Assembly (NCBI GenBank): GCA_017403825.1
Contig: JAFRDO010000056.1
Location: forward strand, 1-64,000
DNA from: Kiritimatiellia bacterium
GTDB lineage: Bacteria > Verrucomicrobiota > Kiritimatiellia > RFP12 > UBA1067
Direction of reading: 5' to 3'
DNA: 64,000 nucleotides
The translations under genes were made by a program, and so were the position numbers. The notes beneath the pieces were generated by a model. That model worked only from the letters and a program-made list of their open reading frames with translations, made no database searches and was not told where the DNA came from. Of this stretch, positions 50,435-57,866 are shown piece by piece. Each line of letters starts with the position of its first letter. Position 1 is the first letter of the stretch.

Positions 50435-52186
50435 CTATCCCACGGTCACGGCGCCGAACTTGCACGTCGCCGCGCATGCGCCGCACTTGATGCACTTCGC
50501 GGCATCTATCGCGTGCGGTCCCTTCAAGACGCCCGAAATCGCCTTTGCCGGACACTTCCGTGCGCACGCCGTGCAGCCCTTGCACTTCGCCGCGTCGATG
50601 GAATAGTTCTTCAGCGCGGCGCATTCGTGCGCCGGGCAACGCTTTTCGCGGATATGCGCGTCGTACTCGTCGCGGAAGTAGCGTATGGTCGTGAGCACCG
50701 GGTTAGGCGCGGTCTGGCCGAGGCCGCACAGCGCACCGTCCTTGATGCCCTTGCACAGCTCCTCCAGAAGCTCGACGTCTCCTTCGCGTCCCTTGCCCTC
50801 GGTGATGCGCACGAGCGTCTCGTGGAGGCGCTTCGTGCCGATTCGGCAGGGCACGCACTTGCCGCAGCTTTCCTTGGCCGTGAAGTCGAGGAAGAACCGC
50901 GCCATGTTGACCATGCACGTCGAGTCGTCCATCACCACCATGCCGCCGGACCCCATGATCGCCCCGGTCGCGCCCAGTGCCTTGTAGTCGATGAGCGTGT
51001 CGAGGAGCGATTCCGGTATGCACCCGCCGGACGGGCCGCCCATCTGCACCGCCTTGAACTTGCGTCCGTCGCGCACTCCGCCGCCGATGCCGAATATGAC
51101 GTCGCGGAGCGTAAGCCCCATCGGCACCTCGACGAGCCCCCCGCGCCGGATCTTGCCGGTCAGCGCGAACACTTTCGTGCCCTTGGAGGTCTCGGTGCCC
51201 ATCGCCGCGAACGCCGCGCCGCCGTTCAGCATGATCCACGCGACGTTGGCGAACGTCTCGACGTTGTTGATGTTCGACGGCTTGCCCGTGTATCCCTTCT
51301 CCGCCGGGAAGGGCGGTTTCAGCCTCGGCATTCCGCGGCTGCCCTCCAGCGACTCTATGAGAGCCGTCTCCTCTCCGCAGACGAACGCGCCGGCGCCTGC
51401 CTTGATGCGCAGGCGGCAGGAGAAGCCGGTTCCGAGTATGTTGTCGCCCAGGAGGTTGGCCGCCTCCGCGTCTTTTATCGCCTTCTGGAGACGGACGATG
51501 GCGAGCGGGTATTCCGCGCGCACGTAAACGAACGCCTGTGCCGCGCCGATGGCGTATGCCGCTATCAGCATTCCCTCGATGAGGGAGTGCGGGTCGCTCT
51601 CGATGACGGCGCGGTCCATGAACGCGCCGGGGTCGCCTTCGTCGGCGTTGCAGATGAGGTACTTCTCGTCGCCGGCCGCCTTGCGCGCCGCGTTCCACTT
51701 GAACCACGTCGGGAAGCCTGCGCCGCCGCGCCCCGCAAGGCCGGAGACCTTGATCTCCTCGATGACTTGCTCCGGCGTGAGTCCGGGCGCTCCGCCGACG
51801 CCGAGGACGTTCGCTATGGCCTTGTAGCCGTCGGCAGCGCGGTAGGCGTCGAGCGACTCCGGGTCGATGAGGCCGCAGTGCCTGAGCGCTATGCGCGTCT
51901 GCTTGGCGAGGAAGTCCTCGTCCTCCGCCGAGATCCTGAGGTCGGCGACGCCGGCGAGGTCGCCCGACGATGCCGCCGCCGCGATCCGCTCCGCGTCCTC
52001 GTCCCGCACCCTCACGAGCCGGGCGGCGAGCGCGTCGCCGTCGTACAGGTCGACGATCGGCTCCAGGTAGCACATGCCGATGCAGCCGGTGATGCCGACG
52101 TCGGCGCCAAGCGCGGTCAGCGCCGCGTGAACCTTCCCTGCGCCTGCAGCGAGGCCGCAGCTTCCCTCTCCAACGACGATTCTCAT
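50435..52186 (-). CDS. NADH-binding electron-transfer subunit (NuoF/HydB-like) with C-terminal 2x[4Fe-4S]
   Basis: A 583-residue protein starting at the ATG at 52186. Layout: thioredoxin-like N-terminal domain (GSCGLAAGAGK...GITGCIGMC), flavin/NADH-binding 51-kDa domain (GLAGRGGAGFPTWFKW, CNADEGDPGAFMDR), SLBB-like region, then the NuoF Fe-S motif (CGKCVPCRIG). A ferredoxin-like tail carries two C-x2-C-x2-C-x3-C clusters (CKGCTACARKC, CIKCGACAATC). This is the architecture of HydB/HndC of NAD-linked [FeFe] hydrogenases. It is coupled to a NuoE/HydC-like gene by ATGA overlap. No HydA is present in the window, so the catalytic partner is elsewhere or different. Confidence 0.88.
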   Translation of the reverse strand: MRIVVGEGSCGLAAGAGKVHAALTALGADVGITGCIGMCYLEPIVDLYDGDALAARLVRVRDEDAERIAAAASSGDLAGVADLRISAEDEDFLAKQTRIALRHCGLIDPESLDAYRAADGYKAIANVLGVGGAPGLTPEQVIEEIKVSGLAGRGGAGFPTWFKWNAARKAAGDEKYLICNADEGDPGAFMDRAVIESDPHSLIEGMLIAAYAIGAAQAFVYVRAEYPLAIVRLQKAIKDAEAANLLGDNILGTGFSCRLRIKAGAGAFVCGEETALIESLEGSRGMPRLKPPFPAEKGYTGKPSNINNVETFANVAWIMLNGGAAFAAMGTETSKGTKVFALTGKIRRGGLVEVPMGLTLRDVIFGIGGGVRDGRKFKAVQMGGPSGGCIPESLLDTLIDYKALGATGAIMGSGGMVVMDDSTCMVNMARFFLDFTAKESCGKCVPCRIGTKRLHETLVRITEGKGREGDVELLEELCKGIKDGALCGLGQTAPNPVLTTIRYFRDEYDAHIREKRCPAHECAALKNYSIDAAKCKGCTACARKCPAKAISGVLKGPHAIDAAKCIKCGACAATCKFGAVTVG

Positions 52187-52674
52187 GACGCCGTCCCTTC
52201 CGCCGCGATCTTGCGGACGATTTCCCTGGCCTTCTGCGGCGTCAGCGAGCCGTAGGCCGTTTCGTTGATCATCATGACCGGCGAGAGCGAGCAGCAGCCG
52301 AGGCACGCGACCTCCTTCAGCGAGAAGAGCCCGTCTTCGGTCGTTCCGCCGTCCTCGATGCCCAGCTCGTCCTTGAGCGCGGCGGCGATGGAGTCAGCGC
52401 CGTTCACGTGGCACGCCGTGCCCTTGCAAAGGAGTATGAGGTTCTTGCCGACCGGCTTGAGCCTGAACTGCGAATAGAACGTGGCCACGCCCAACGCCTT
52501 CGCAGGGGAGACGCCCTGGCGCTCCGCAATGCGGTAGATGACGTCGGCGGGCAGGTAGCCGTATATCTCCTGCGCTCGCTGCAGTATGGTAACGAGAGCA
52601 TGCCCGTCGCCCTCGAACTCCTTGAACACGGGTTCGAGCTTCGACAGGTCGCTCGCGGCACAGTCTTTGCACAT
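52183..52674 (-). CDS. NuoE/HydC-like [2Fe-2S] thioredoxin-fold subunit
   Basis: A 163-residue protein. The start at 52674 is chosen because GGAGG lies 8 bases before it. The N-terminal helical part (ALVTILQRAQEIYGYLPADV, ATFYSQFR) and the [2Fe-2S] cysteines (LLCKGTACHV and CLGCCSLSP) match the 24-kDa NuoE subunit of NADH dehydrogenases and HydC of hydrogenases. It should pass electrons between the NuoF-type subunit and other carriers. Its stop overlaps the HydB-like start, so the two form a coupled pair. The -10 box lies at 52718-52723. Confidence 0.9.
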   Translation of the reverse strand: MCKDCAASDLSKLEPVFKEFEGDGHALVTILQRAQEIYGYLPADVIYRIAERQGVSPAKALGVATFYSQFRLKPVGKNLILLCKGTACHVNGADSIAAALKDELGIEDGGTTEDGLFSLKEVACLGCCSLSPVMMINETAYGSLTPQKAREIVRKIAAEGTAS

Positions 52675-52717
52675 CGTCGTAACCTCCTTCCGCACCATGC
52701 GGAAAACATATCGTCAT

Positions 52718-52723
52718 ATTATA
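52718..52723 (-). promoter_or_regulatory. -10 box for the NuoE/HydB-like pair
   Basis: TATAAT on the minus strand, 43 bp before the chosen ATG. A leader of about 37 nt with GGAGG is predicted, in contrast to the leaderless genes nearby. Confidence 0.5.
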
Positions 52724-52746
52724 CCATAATCCGCGCGGTTGGCGCA

Positions 52747-52773
52747 CGCCCTTGCGCGAAGGGCGGTTTTTTT
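52747..52773 (+). terminator. Intrinsic terminator-like hairpin upstream of rpsA
   Basis: CGCCCTT / AAGGGCG stem with a GCGCG loop, followed by G and seven T. The rpsA -10 box TATACT begins 2 bp after the T-run, so the hairpin overlaps the promoter's upstream half. It may insulate rpsA from read-through. Confidence 0.5.
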
Positions 52774-52775
52774 GA

Positions 52776-52781
52776 TATACT
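52776..52781 (+). promoter_or_regulatory. -10 box for rpsA
   Basis: TATACT directly after the terminator T-run. The leader to the ATG at 52861 would be about 73 nt, long enough for autoregulation by S1. Confidence 0.4.
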
Positions 52782-52860
52782 ACAATTTCCGCGCCCAAAG
52801 ACGGGGCGGACGCGGCAGAAACCCGCGAACGGAAACAAACTAAAGAAAAAGTACAGTAAG

Positions 52861-54615
52861 ATGGCAATTCGCAAGCCGACCCCGGCTGCGGCCAGGTCCG
52901 CCGCCATGGCGGAGATTTTGGCCGCCTCGGAAGAGTCCAAGTTCAAGAACGGCAGCCTCATCGAGGGCACCGTAAGCGCAATCAAGGGCGACGACGTGTT
53001 CGTCGACATAGGCTACAAGTCCACCGGCACCATAGGCATCGACGAGTTCGGAGAGGGTGCGGAAGTGAAGGTCGGCGACAAGGTCACCGTCATGCTCCGC
53101 GAGCTGGAGAACGACAAGACCGGCATGGTGGTCCTTTCGAAGCGGGCCGCCGACGACAAGATCCGCTGGGAGAAGATTCTCGACCGCTACGTCGAAGGCT
53201 GCGTCGTGACCGGCACGATCAAGTCCGCCGTGCGCGGCGGCCTGCTCGTTCAGATCGACGACGTCGAGGCGTTCCTGCCCGGCAGCCAGGTCGAGGTTGC
53301 GCCTGTCAAGGAGCTCGAGCCCTATGTCGGGCAGACGTTCGACTTCAAGGTCATAAAGATATCCAACGAGCGACGCAACCTCATCGTCTCGCGCCGCGAG
53401 CTCATAGAGGGCCAGCTTGCCGAGAAGAAGGCCGAGCTGCTCGCCAGCCTCCAGAAGGGCGAGGTCCGCAAGGGCCGCGTGAAGAACATCACCGATTTCG
53501 GAGCGTTCGTCGACCTCGACGGCATCGACGGCCTCCTGCACATAACCGACATGAGCTGGGGTCGCGTCAAGCACCCGAGCGAAGTGCTCAAGGTCGGCCA
53601 GGAGCTGGACGTCATGGTGCTCGACGTCGACCGCGACCGCGAGCGCATCTCGCTCGGCCTCAAGCAGACGACGGAGAACCCGTGGAACTCGATCCAGGAT
53701 CGCTTCCCTGTCGGCGCGCGCGTCTCCGGCAAGGTCGTGAACCTCGCCGCCTACGGCGCGTTCGTGGAGATCGCCCCCGGCATCGAGGGTCTCGTTCACA
53801 TCAGCGAGTTCAGCTGGACCAAGCGCGTGGCTCGCGCCTCCGACGTGCTGTCGGTCGGCGACGAGGTCCAGGTCGTCGTCCTCTCGGTCGACGTGGAGAA
53901 CCAGAAGATCGCTCTCGGCATCCGCCAGACGCAGGCGAACCCGTGGGACACGGTTCAGGAGCGCTTCCCGGTCGGCTCGAAGATCAAGGGCAAGGTGCGC
54001 AACTTCACGGCGTACGGCGCGTTCGTCGAGCTCGAGGAGGGCATCGACGGCATGATCCACGTCAGCGACATGAGCTGGACGCGCAAGATCAACCACCCGT
54101 CCGAGTGCCTCCAGAAGGGGCAGGAGGTCGAGGCGGTCGTCCTCGACGTCAACCCGAAGGACCAGCGCATCTCTCTCGGCCTCAAGCAGGCTCAGACCGA
54201 TCCGTGGGACGAGATCGCCCAGAAGTTCCCTGTCGGCTCCGTCGTCAAGGGCAAGGTCTCCAAGATCGCCTCGTTCGGCGCGTTCATCGAGCTGGAGGAC
54301 GGCGTCGACGGCCTCGTGCACATCTCGCAGATCTCCGACCAGCGCGTCGAGAAGGTCAAGGACGCGCTCGCGGTCGGCCAGGAGGTCGAGGCCCGCGTCG
54401 TCAAGGTGGACCGTGGCGAGCGCCGCATCGGCCTGTCGATCCGCGCGATGTCCATGACGGAAGAAGAGGTCAAGGCGCTTGCGTCCGAGACTTCCGCCGA
54501 AGGCACCGAATCGCAGTCGGCGTCCTCGGCCGGTGGCGAGAACCTTGGCGGGCTTTCCGCTGCGTTCGACAACGCCTTCGCGAACGTCGAATGGCAGCCC
54601 GGCGAGGCCAACTGA
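52861..54615 (+). CDS. rpsA: 30S ribosomal protein S1
   Basis: A 584-residue protein with six S1 RNA-binding repeats. The first two are divergent (IEGTVSAIKGDDVFVDIGYK; GTIKSAVRGGLLVQID). Four closely similar ones follow, each with a GAFVDLDGIDGLLHITD-type core (FGAFVDL, YGAFVEI, YGAFVEL, FGAFIEL). This matches the six-repeat S1 of gram-negative bacteria, which delivers mRNA to the ribosome. The C-terminal tail is Ser/Ala/Glu rich. rpmB follows after 27 bp. Repeats 3-6 are very similar at the DNA level, so copy-number changes by recombination are possible. Confidence 0.94.
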   Translation: MAIRKPTPAAARSAAMAEILAASEESKFKNGSLIEGTVSAIKGDDVFVDIGYKSTGTIGIDEFGEGAEVKVGDKVTVMLRELENDKTGMVVLSKRAADDKIRWEKILDRYVEGCVVTGTIKSAVRGGLLVQIDDVEAFLPGSQVEVAPVKELEPYVGQTFDFKVIKISNERRNLIVSRRELIEGQLAEKKAELLASLQKGEVRKGRVKNITDFGAFVDLDGIDGLLHITDMSWGRVKHPSEVLKVGQELDVMVLDVDRDRERISLGLKQTTENPWNSIQDRFPVGARVSGKVVNLAAYGAFVEIAPGIEGLVHISEFSWTKRVARASDVLSVGDEVQVVVLSVDVENQKIALGIRQTQANPWDTVQERFPVGSKIKGKVRNFTAYGAFVELEEGIDGMIHVSDMSWTRKINHPSECLQKGQEVEAVVLDVNPKDQRISLGLKQAQTDPWDEIAQKFPVGSVVKGKVSKIASFGAFIELEDGVDGLVHISQISDQRVEKVKDALAVGQEVEARVVKVDRGERRIGLSIRAMSMTEEEVKALASETSAEGTESQSASSAGGENLGGLSAAFDNAFANVEWQPGEAN

Positions 54616-54642
54616 TCAATCTCAGGCGAAAGGAATTCAGAA

Positions 54643-54873
54643 ATGTCCAGAGTTTGCGAGATTTGCGGCAAGGGACCCTCGGTCGGCAACGTGGTCGTCC
54701 GCAAGGGCTCCCCGAAGTACAAGGGCGGCATCGGTCTTCACACGACCGGCATCACCAAGCGCCGCTTCCTGCCTAACCTGCAGTCGGTCCGCGTGGCCGA
54801 CGCCAAGGGCAACGTTCGCCGCATGCGCGTCTGCACGCGCTGCATCAAGAACGGCAAGGTGAACAAGGCCTGA
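54643..54873 (+). CDS. rpmB: 50S ribosomal protein L28
   Basis: A 76-residue protein with the L28 pattern: SRVCEICGKGPSVGN at the start, then RRFLPNLQSVRV and ending VCTRCIKNGKVNKA. It retains four cysteines in two C-x2-C pairs, the zinc-binding form. An AAAGGAAT sequence precedes the ATG. The next gene begins within or right at its stop codon. Confidence 0.95.
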   Translation: MSRVCEICGKGPSVGNVVVRKGSPKYKGGIGLHTTGITKRRFLPNLQSVRVADAKGNVRRMRVCTRCIKNGKVNKA

Positions 54874-55775
54874 GCCAGGACAGGCTCGCCTCCGAAATCG
54901 ACTCGTTCCTCCTCGCGCTTATGCTCGAGCGGGGAATGAGCGACAATACGTGCGCGGCCTACGGCGGCGACCTTCGGCAGTTCGCAGAATTCCTGCGGAG
55001 CCGGAACGTGGTCGCCGCCGCTTCCGTTTCCCGCGCCGACATCGTCGATTTCCTGTCCGCCCAGCGCGGGGCGGGCCGCAAGGGATCGACCCGAGCAAGG
55101 CGCACGGCGGCGATCAGGATGTTCATGCGCTACCTGAAGGAGCGCAGGGTCATATCCGAGGACCCGTCGGACCTGCTCGACAGCCCTAAGCGCGCGATAG
55201 TGTTGCCTCGCGTCCTTTCCGAGACCGAGGTCTCCGCCATGATCGAAGCGGTGGACGGCGACGATCCGCGCTCGCTGCGCGACCGAGCGCTCCTGGAGGT
55301 CATGTACGGCAGCGGGCTGCGCGTCAGCGAGGCTTGCGCCCTGTCTTTCGACGACATCGTCGCCGACGGCGAGCTTTTGCGCATACTCGGCAAGGGACGC
55401 AAGGAGAGGCTTGTGCCGATCGGCGGCGCGGCGGGCGCGGCGCTCAGGCGCTACGCCGATTCCGGGCGCAGCGCATTTGCGCGAAGCACCTCAGGCACGC
55501 ATGTGTTCCTCACGCGGCTCGGGCGTCCTTTCACGAGGCAGGGAATCTTCAAGGTGATCCGCGAGCGCGCCGCCGCAGTCGGAATCGCGCCGTCGCGCAT
55601 ATCGCCGCACGTGCTGCGGCATTCCTTCGCGTCGCACCTGCTCGCCCACGGCGCGGACATTCGCGCCATACAGGAGCTGTTGGGCCATGCGGACATCGGC
55701 ACGACCCAGATTTACACACACGTCGATACGGAACGGCTCGGCGAAGTCCACCGCCGCTACCACCCCCGGGCGTGA
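54870..55775 (+). CDS. Tyrosine recombinase XerC/XerD
   Basis: A site-specific recombinase that resolves chromosome dimers at dif. The SAM-like N-terminal domain begins SEIDSFLLALMLERGMSDNT. The ATG at 54921 would cut into it, and no ATG, GTG or TTG fits upstream near the expected start. A CTG at 54870, overlapping the rpmB TGA, gives the usual N-terminus and is proposed. The catalytic set is complete: Arg in GSGLRVSEAC, Lys in GKGRKERL, HVLRH, and LGHADIGTTQIYTHV with the Tyr nucleophile. XerC and XerD cannot be told apart here. It sits in a ribosomal gene cluster. Confidence 0.88.
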   Translation: MSQDRLASEIDSFLLALMLERGMSDNTCAAYGGDLRQFAEFLRSRNVVAAASVSRADIVDFLSAQRGAGRKGSTRARRTAAIRMFMRYLKERRVISEDPSDLLDSPKRAIVLPRVLSETEVSAMIEAVDGDDPRSLRDRALLEVMYGSGLRVSEACALSFDDIVADGELLRILGKGRKERLVPIGGAAGAALRRYADSGRSAFARSTSGTHVFLTRLGRPFTRQGIFKVIRERAAAVGIAPSRISPHVLRHSFASHLLAHGADIRAIQELLGHADIGTTQIYTHVDTERLGEVHRRYHPRA

Positions 55776-55809
55776 GGTCTTGTCCAGTTTTCGCTTGTGT
55801 TGTTTCCCG

Positions 55810-55838
55810 TTGCATTCGTCGGTGCAGTATGGTATACT
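55810..55838 (+). promoter_or_regulatory. rpsP promoter
   Basis: TTGCAT, a 17-bp spacer and TATACT. The leader to the ATG at 55877 is about 32 nt. Confidence 0.6.
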
Positions 55839-55876
55839 ACGCGCCGTTTCATTCACCGAAAGGGCAAGAACGAACC

Positions 55877-56176
55877 ATGGTAAAGATCAGAATGCGTCGC
55901 ACGGGGTGCACCAACCACGCGACATATCGCATTGTCGCGGCGGACGCGCGTTCGCCGCGCGACGGCAAGTTCCTTGAGATTCTTGGGTGGTACGACACCC
56001 AGATCAAGGAGAACAACTTCAAGCTCGACCTTGAGCGCGTCGATCGCTGGCTCAAGCAGGGCGCCCAGCCTTCCGCGACTGTCGCCTCGCTTATCCGCCG
56101 CGCGCGGAACCCCGAGCTGAAGCCTCACCACGCCGTCAAGTCGAAGGCGAAGGCTGACGCGAAGAAGGAGGGCTAA
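55877..56176 (+). CDS. rpsP: 30S ribosomal protein S16
   Basis: A 99-residue protein starting MVKIRMRRTGCTNHATYRIV, with DGKFLEILGWYD and the basic C-terminal tail typical of bS16. The gene has its own promoter. rplS follows after 4 bp. The usual rimM and trmD genes between the two are missing at this locus. Confidence 0.95.
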   Translation: MVKIRMRRTGCTNHATYRIVAADARSPRDGKFLEILGWYDTQIKENNFKLDLERVDRWLKQGAQPSATVASLIRRARNPELKPHHAVKSKAKADAKKEG

Positions 56177-56180
56177 TACA

Positions 56181-56549
56181 ATGGGCATCAAGCTTTTGGA
56201 CAAGATCAACGCGGAGCAGACGGCCGCGCTCGCCGGGAAGAACTTCCCGGAGTTCCGCGCCGGCGACATCGTCCGCGTCTCGATCAAGATCAAGGAAGGC
56301 GACAAGTTCCGCATCCAGGACTTCGAGGGCAAGGTCCTCGCGGTCGACAACGGGCGCAAGAACATCGCCGGCAACTTCACCGTATCCCGCGACTCCTACG
56401 GCGTTCGCGTCGAGAAGCTGTTTCCGTTCAACAGCCCCTGGCTGGAGGCCATCAAGGTCGTCAAGAAGGGCACCGCCCGCCGGGCGAAGCTCTACAACGA
56501 GCGCACCTTCTGCTCGCACAAGGCAGTGCGCAAGCTCGTGAAGAAGTAA
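56181..56549 (+). CDS. rplS: 50S ribosomal protein L19
   Basis: A 122-residue protein with the L19 core: FRAGDIVRVSIKIKEGDKFR, IQDFEGKVLAV, SRDSYGVRVEKLFPFNSPWL and a basic end (RRAKLYNERTFCSHKAVRKL by pattern). It lies at the 30S-50S interface. It is directly downstream of rpsP and followed by a strong terminator. Confidence 0.95.
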   Translation: MGIKLLDKINAEQTAALAGKNFPEFRAGDIVRVSIKIKEGDKFRIQDFEGKVLAVDNGRKNIAGNFTVSRDSYGVRVEKLFPFNSPWLEAIKVVKKGTARRAKLYNERTFCSHKAVRKLVKK

Positions 56550-56574
56550 GAGGCCGACAAGGCGAATGAAACAG

Positions 56575-56614
56575 GCGGGCGACGGCTGCATGGCTGTCGC
56601 CCGCTTGCGTTTTT
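56575..56614 (+). terminator. Rho-independent terminator after rplS
   Basis: GCGGGCGAC / GTCGCCCGC stem with a 12-nt loop, followed by TTGCGTTTTT. It closes the rpsP-rplS unit before the convergent dinB gene. Confidence 0.75.
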
Positions 56615-56632
56615 CGGGCGGCGCGGCTGTCA

Positions 56633-57784
56633 TCACACGGAGAGGCCGTGGTCGCGCAGCCCGTCCAGCGCCTCGCTGAGCCGTTCGCGCTTTTCACGCA
56701 GCTTGTCGCTGGGATCTGCGAACAGCGCGGGCCCTTCAGCGTCCGGAGTGAATTGAATGTTGCTGACGCCGAAGCCGACGAGCCGCACTGCGCCGAACCT
56801 TTCGCGGTCGAACAGCTCCAGCGCCTTGGCGCGGAATGAGAAGTCGTCGCGGGCCGGCGCGTCGAACGGTGTCTGGCGGGTGATGGTGTTGAACGCGGAG
56901 TCGCGGAGCTTGATGCGGGCCGTGCGGGCCCAGCGCGGCGAGGTACGGAATCGGTGCCCGACGTCCGCTACGAGTTCGAGGAGCTTCGTCCGCACGATGC
57001 GCCGGTCGGTCACATCGGCGTCGAAGGTGTGTTCGCGGCTGACGGACTTTTCGTCGGACGGTTCCCAGTGCACCGTGTCGTCGGAACGGCCGAACGCATA
57101 TTCGCGCAGCGCAGCCGCCGCGTGCGCGGAGCCGAGGATTGTTGCGAGCTGCGTTTCTGGAAGTCTCTGGAGGTCGCCGCAGGTCGCTATGCCGTAGGGT
57201 CTGAGGAGCTTTTCGGTGTGTTGTCCGATGCCCCAGAGGACGCCGATCGGCCGCGGCGCGAGGAACGCGGCGATTGCGTCCGGGTCGAACGGCATCACGG
57301 TCATTCCGTCGGGCTTGTGCATCTCGGAGCCGATCTTGGCCAGAAGCCGGTTGGGCGCTATGCCGACGGAGCAGGTGACGCCGCACGTCTCGTGGACTTC
57401 GTGTCGCAGAGCTTCGCCGAGGCGTTCCGCAGTGCCGTGCAGATGGACCGAGCCTGTGATGTCCATGAATGCCTCGTCGATGGACACGGCCTCGACGAAC
57501 GGCGTGTAGTGTCCGAAGACCTCGAAGGCGCGTTCCGAGACTTCTGAATAGAGCTTCATGTTCGGGCTGACGAATATGGCCTGCGGGCAGAGCGAATACG
57601 CCGTGCGGGACGGCATGGCCGAGCGCACGCCGAACTTCCTGGCCTCGTAGGAGCAGGTGGACACGACGCCTCGCTCGTGCGGCCCAGAGCCGACGACAAG
57701 GGGGCGTCCGCGCCATTCGGGATGGTGCAGCAGCTCGACGGACGCGAAGAAGGCGTCCATGTCCACATGCAGTATCGTTCGCAC
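56633..57784 (-). CDS. dinB: DNA polymerase IV (DinB, Y-family)
   Basis: A 383-residue translesion polymerase. The GTG at 57784 starts the standard VRTILHVDMDAFFASVE, with catalytic Asp in HVDMDAFF and later SIDEAFMDITG. CSVGIAPNRLLAKIGSEMHK and the little-finger domain follow. A TATAAT box ends 6 bp before the GTG with an extended TGC, so the message is probably leaderless. It shares a divergent region with rnfE. No LexA box was recognised. Confidence 0.93.
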   Translation of the reverse strand: MRTILHVDMDAFFASVELLHHPEWRGRPLVVGSGPHERGVVSTCSYEARKFGVRSAMPSRTAYSLCPQAIFVSPNMKLYSEVSERAFEVFGHYTPFVEAVSIDEAFMDITGSVHLHGTAERLGEALRHEVHETCGVTCSVGIAPNRLLAKIGSEMHKPDGMTVMPFDPDAIAAFLAPRPIGVLWGIGQHTEKLLRPYGIATCGDLQRLPETQLATILGSAHAAAALREYAFGRSDDTVHWEPSDEKSVSREHTFDADVTDRRIVRTKLLELVADVGHRFRTSPRWARTARIKLRDSAFNTITRQTPFDAPARDDFSFRAKALELFDRERFGAVRLVGFGVSNIQFTPDAEGPALFADPSDKLREKRERLSEALDGLRDHGLSV

Positions 57785-57790
57785 GGACGG

Positions 57791-57796
57791 ATTATA
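57791..57796 (-). promoter_or_regulatory. -10 box for dinB, leaderless arrangement
   Basis: TATAAT preceded by TGC on the minus strand; 6 bp to the GTG start codon. Confidence 0.55.
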
Positions 57797-57830
57797 GCAC
57801 AAAGGACGTGTTGCGTGGCGACATGGACAC

Positions 57831-57859
57831 TTGTCAGTTTTGGCTTTAGATGTTATAAT
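57831..57859 (+). promoter_or_regulatory. rnfE promoter, leaderless arrangement
   Basis: TTGTCA, a 17-bp spacer and TATAAT ending 7 bp before the ATG at 57867. There is no Shine-Dalgarno site. Confidence 0.65.
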
Positions 57860-57866
57860 ACTGGGC

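Noticed and set aside
50513-52255. Long open frame (580 codons) on the + strand across the HydB-like gene
   Set aside because: It is antisense to a gene with clear NuoF/HydB motifs and its product is Arg/Val-rich with no domain. High-GC codon bias leaves the opposite strand open.
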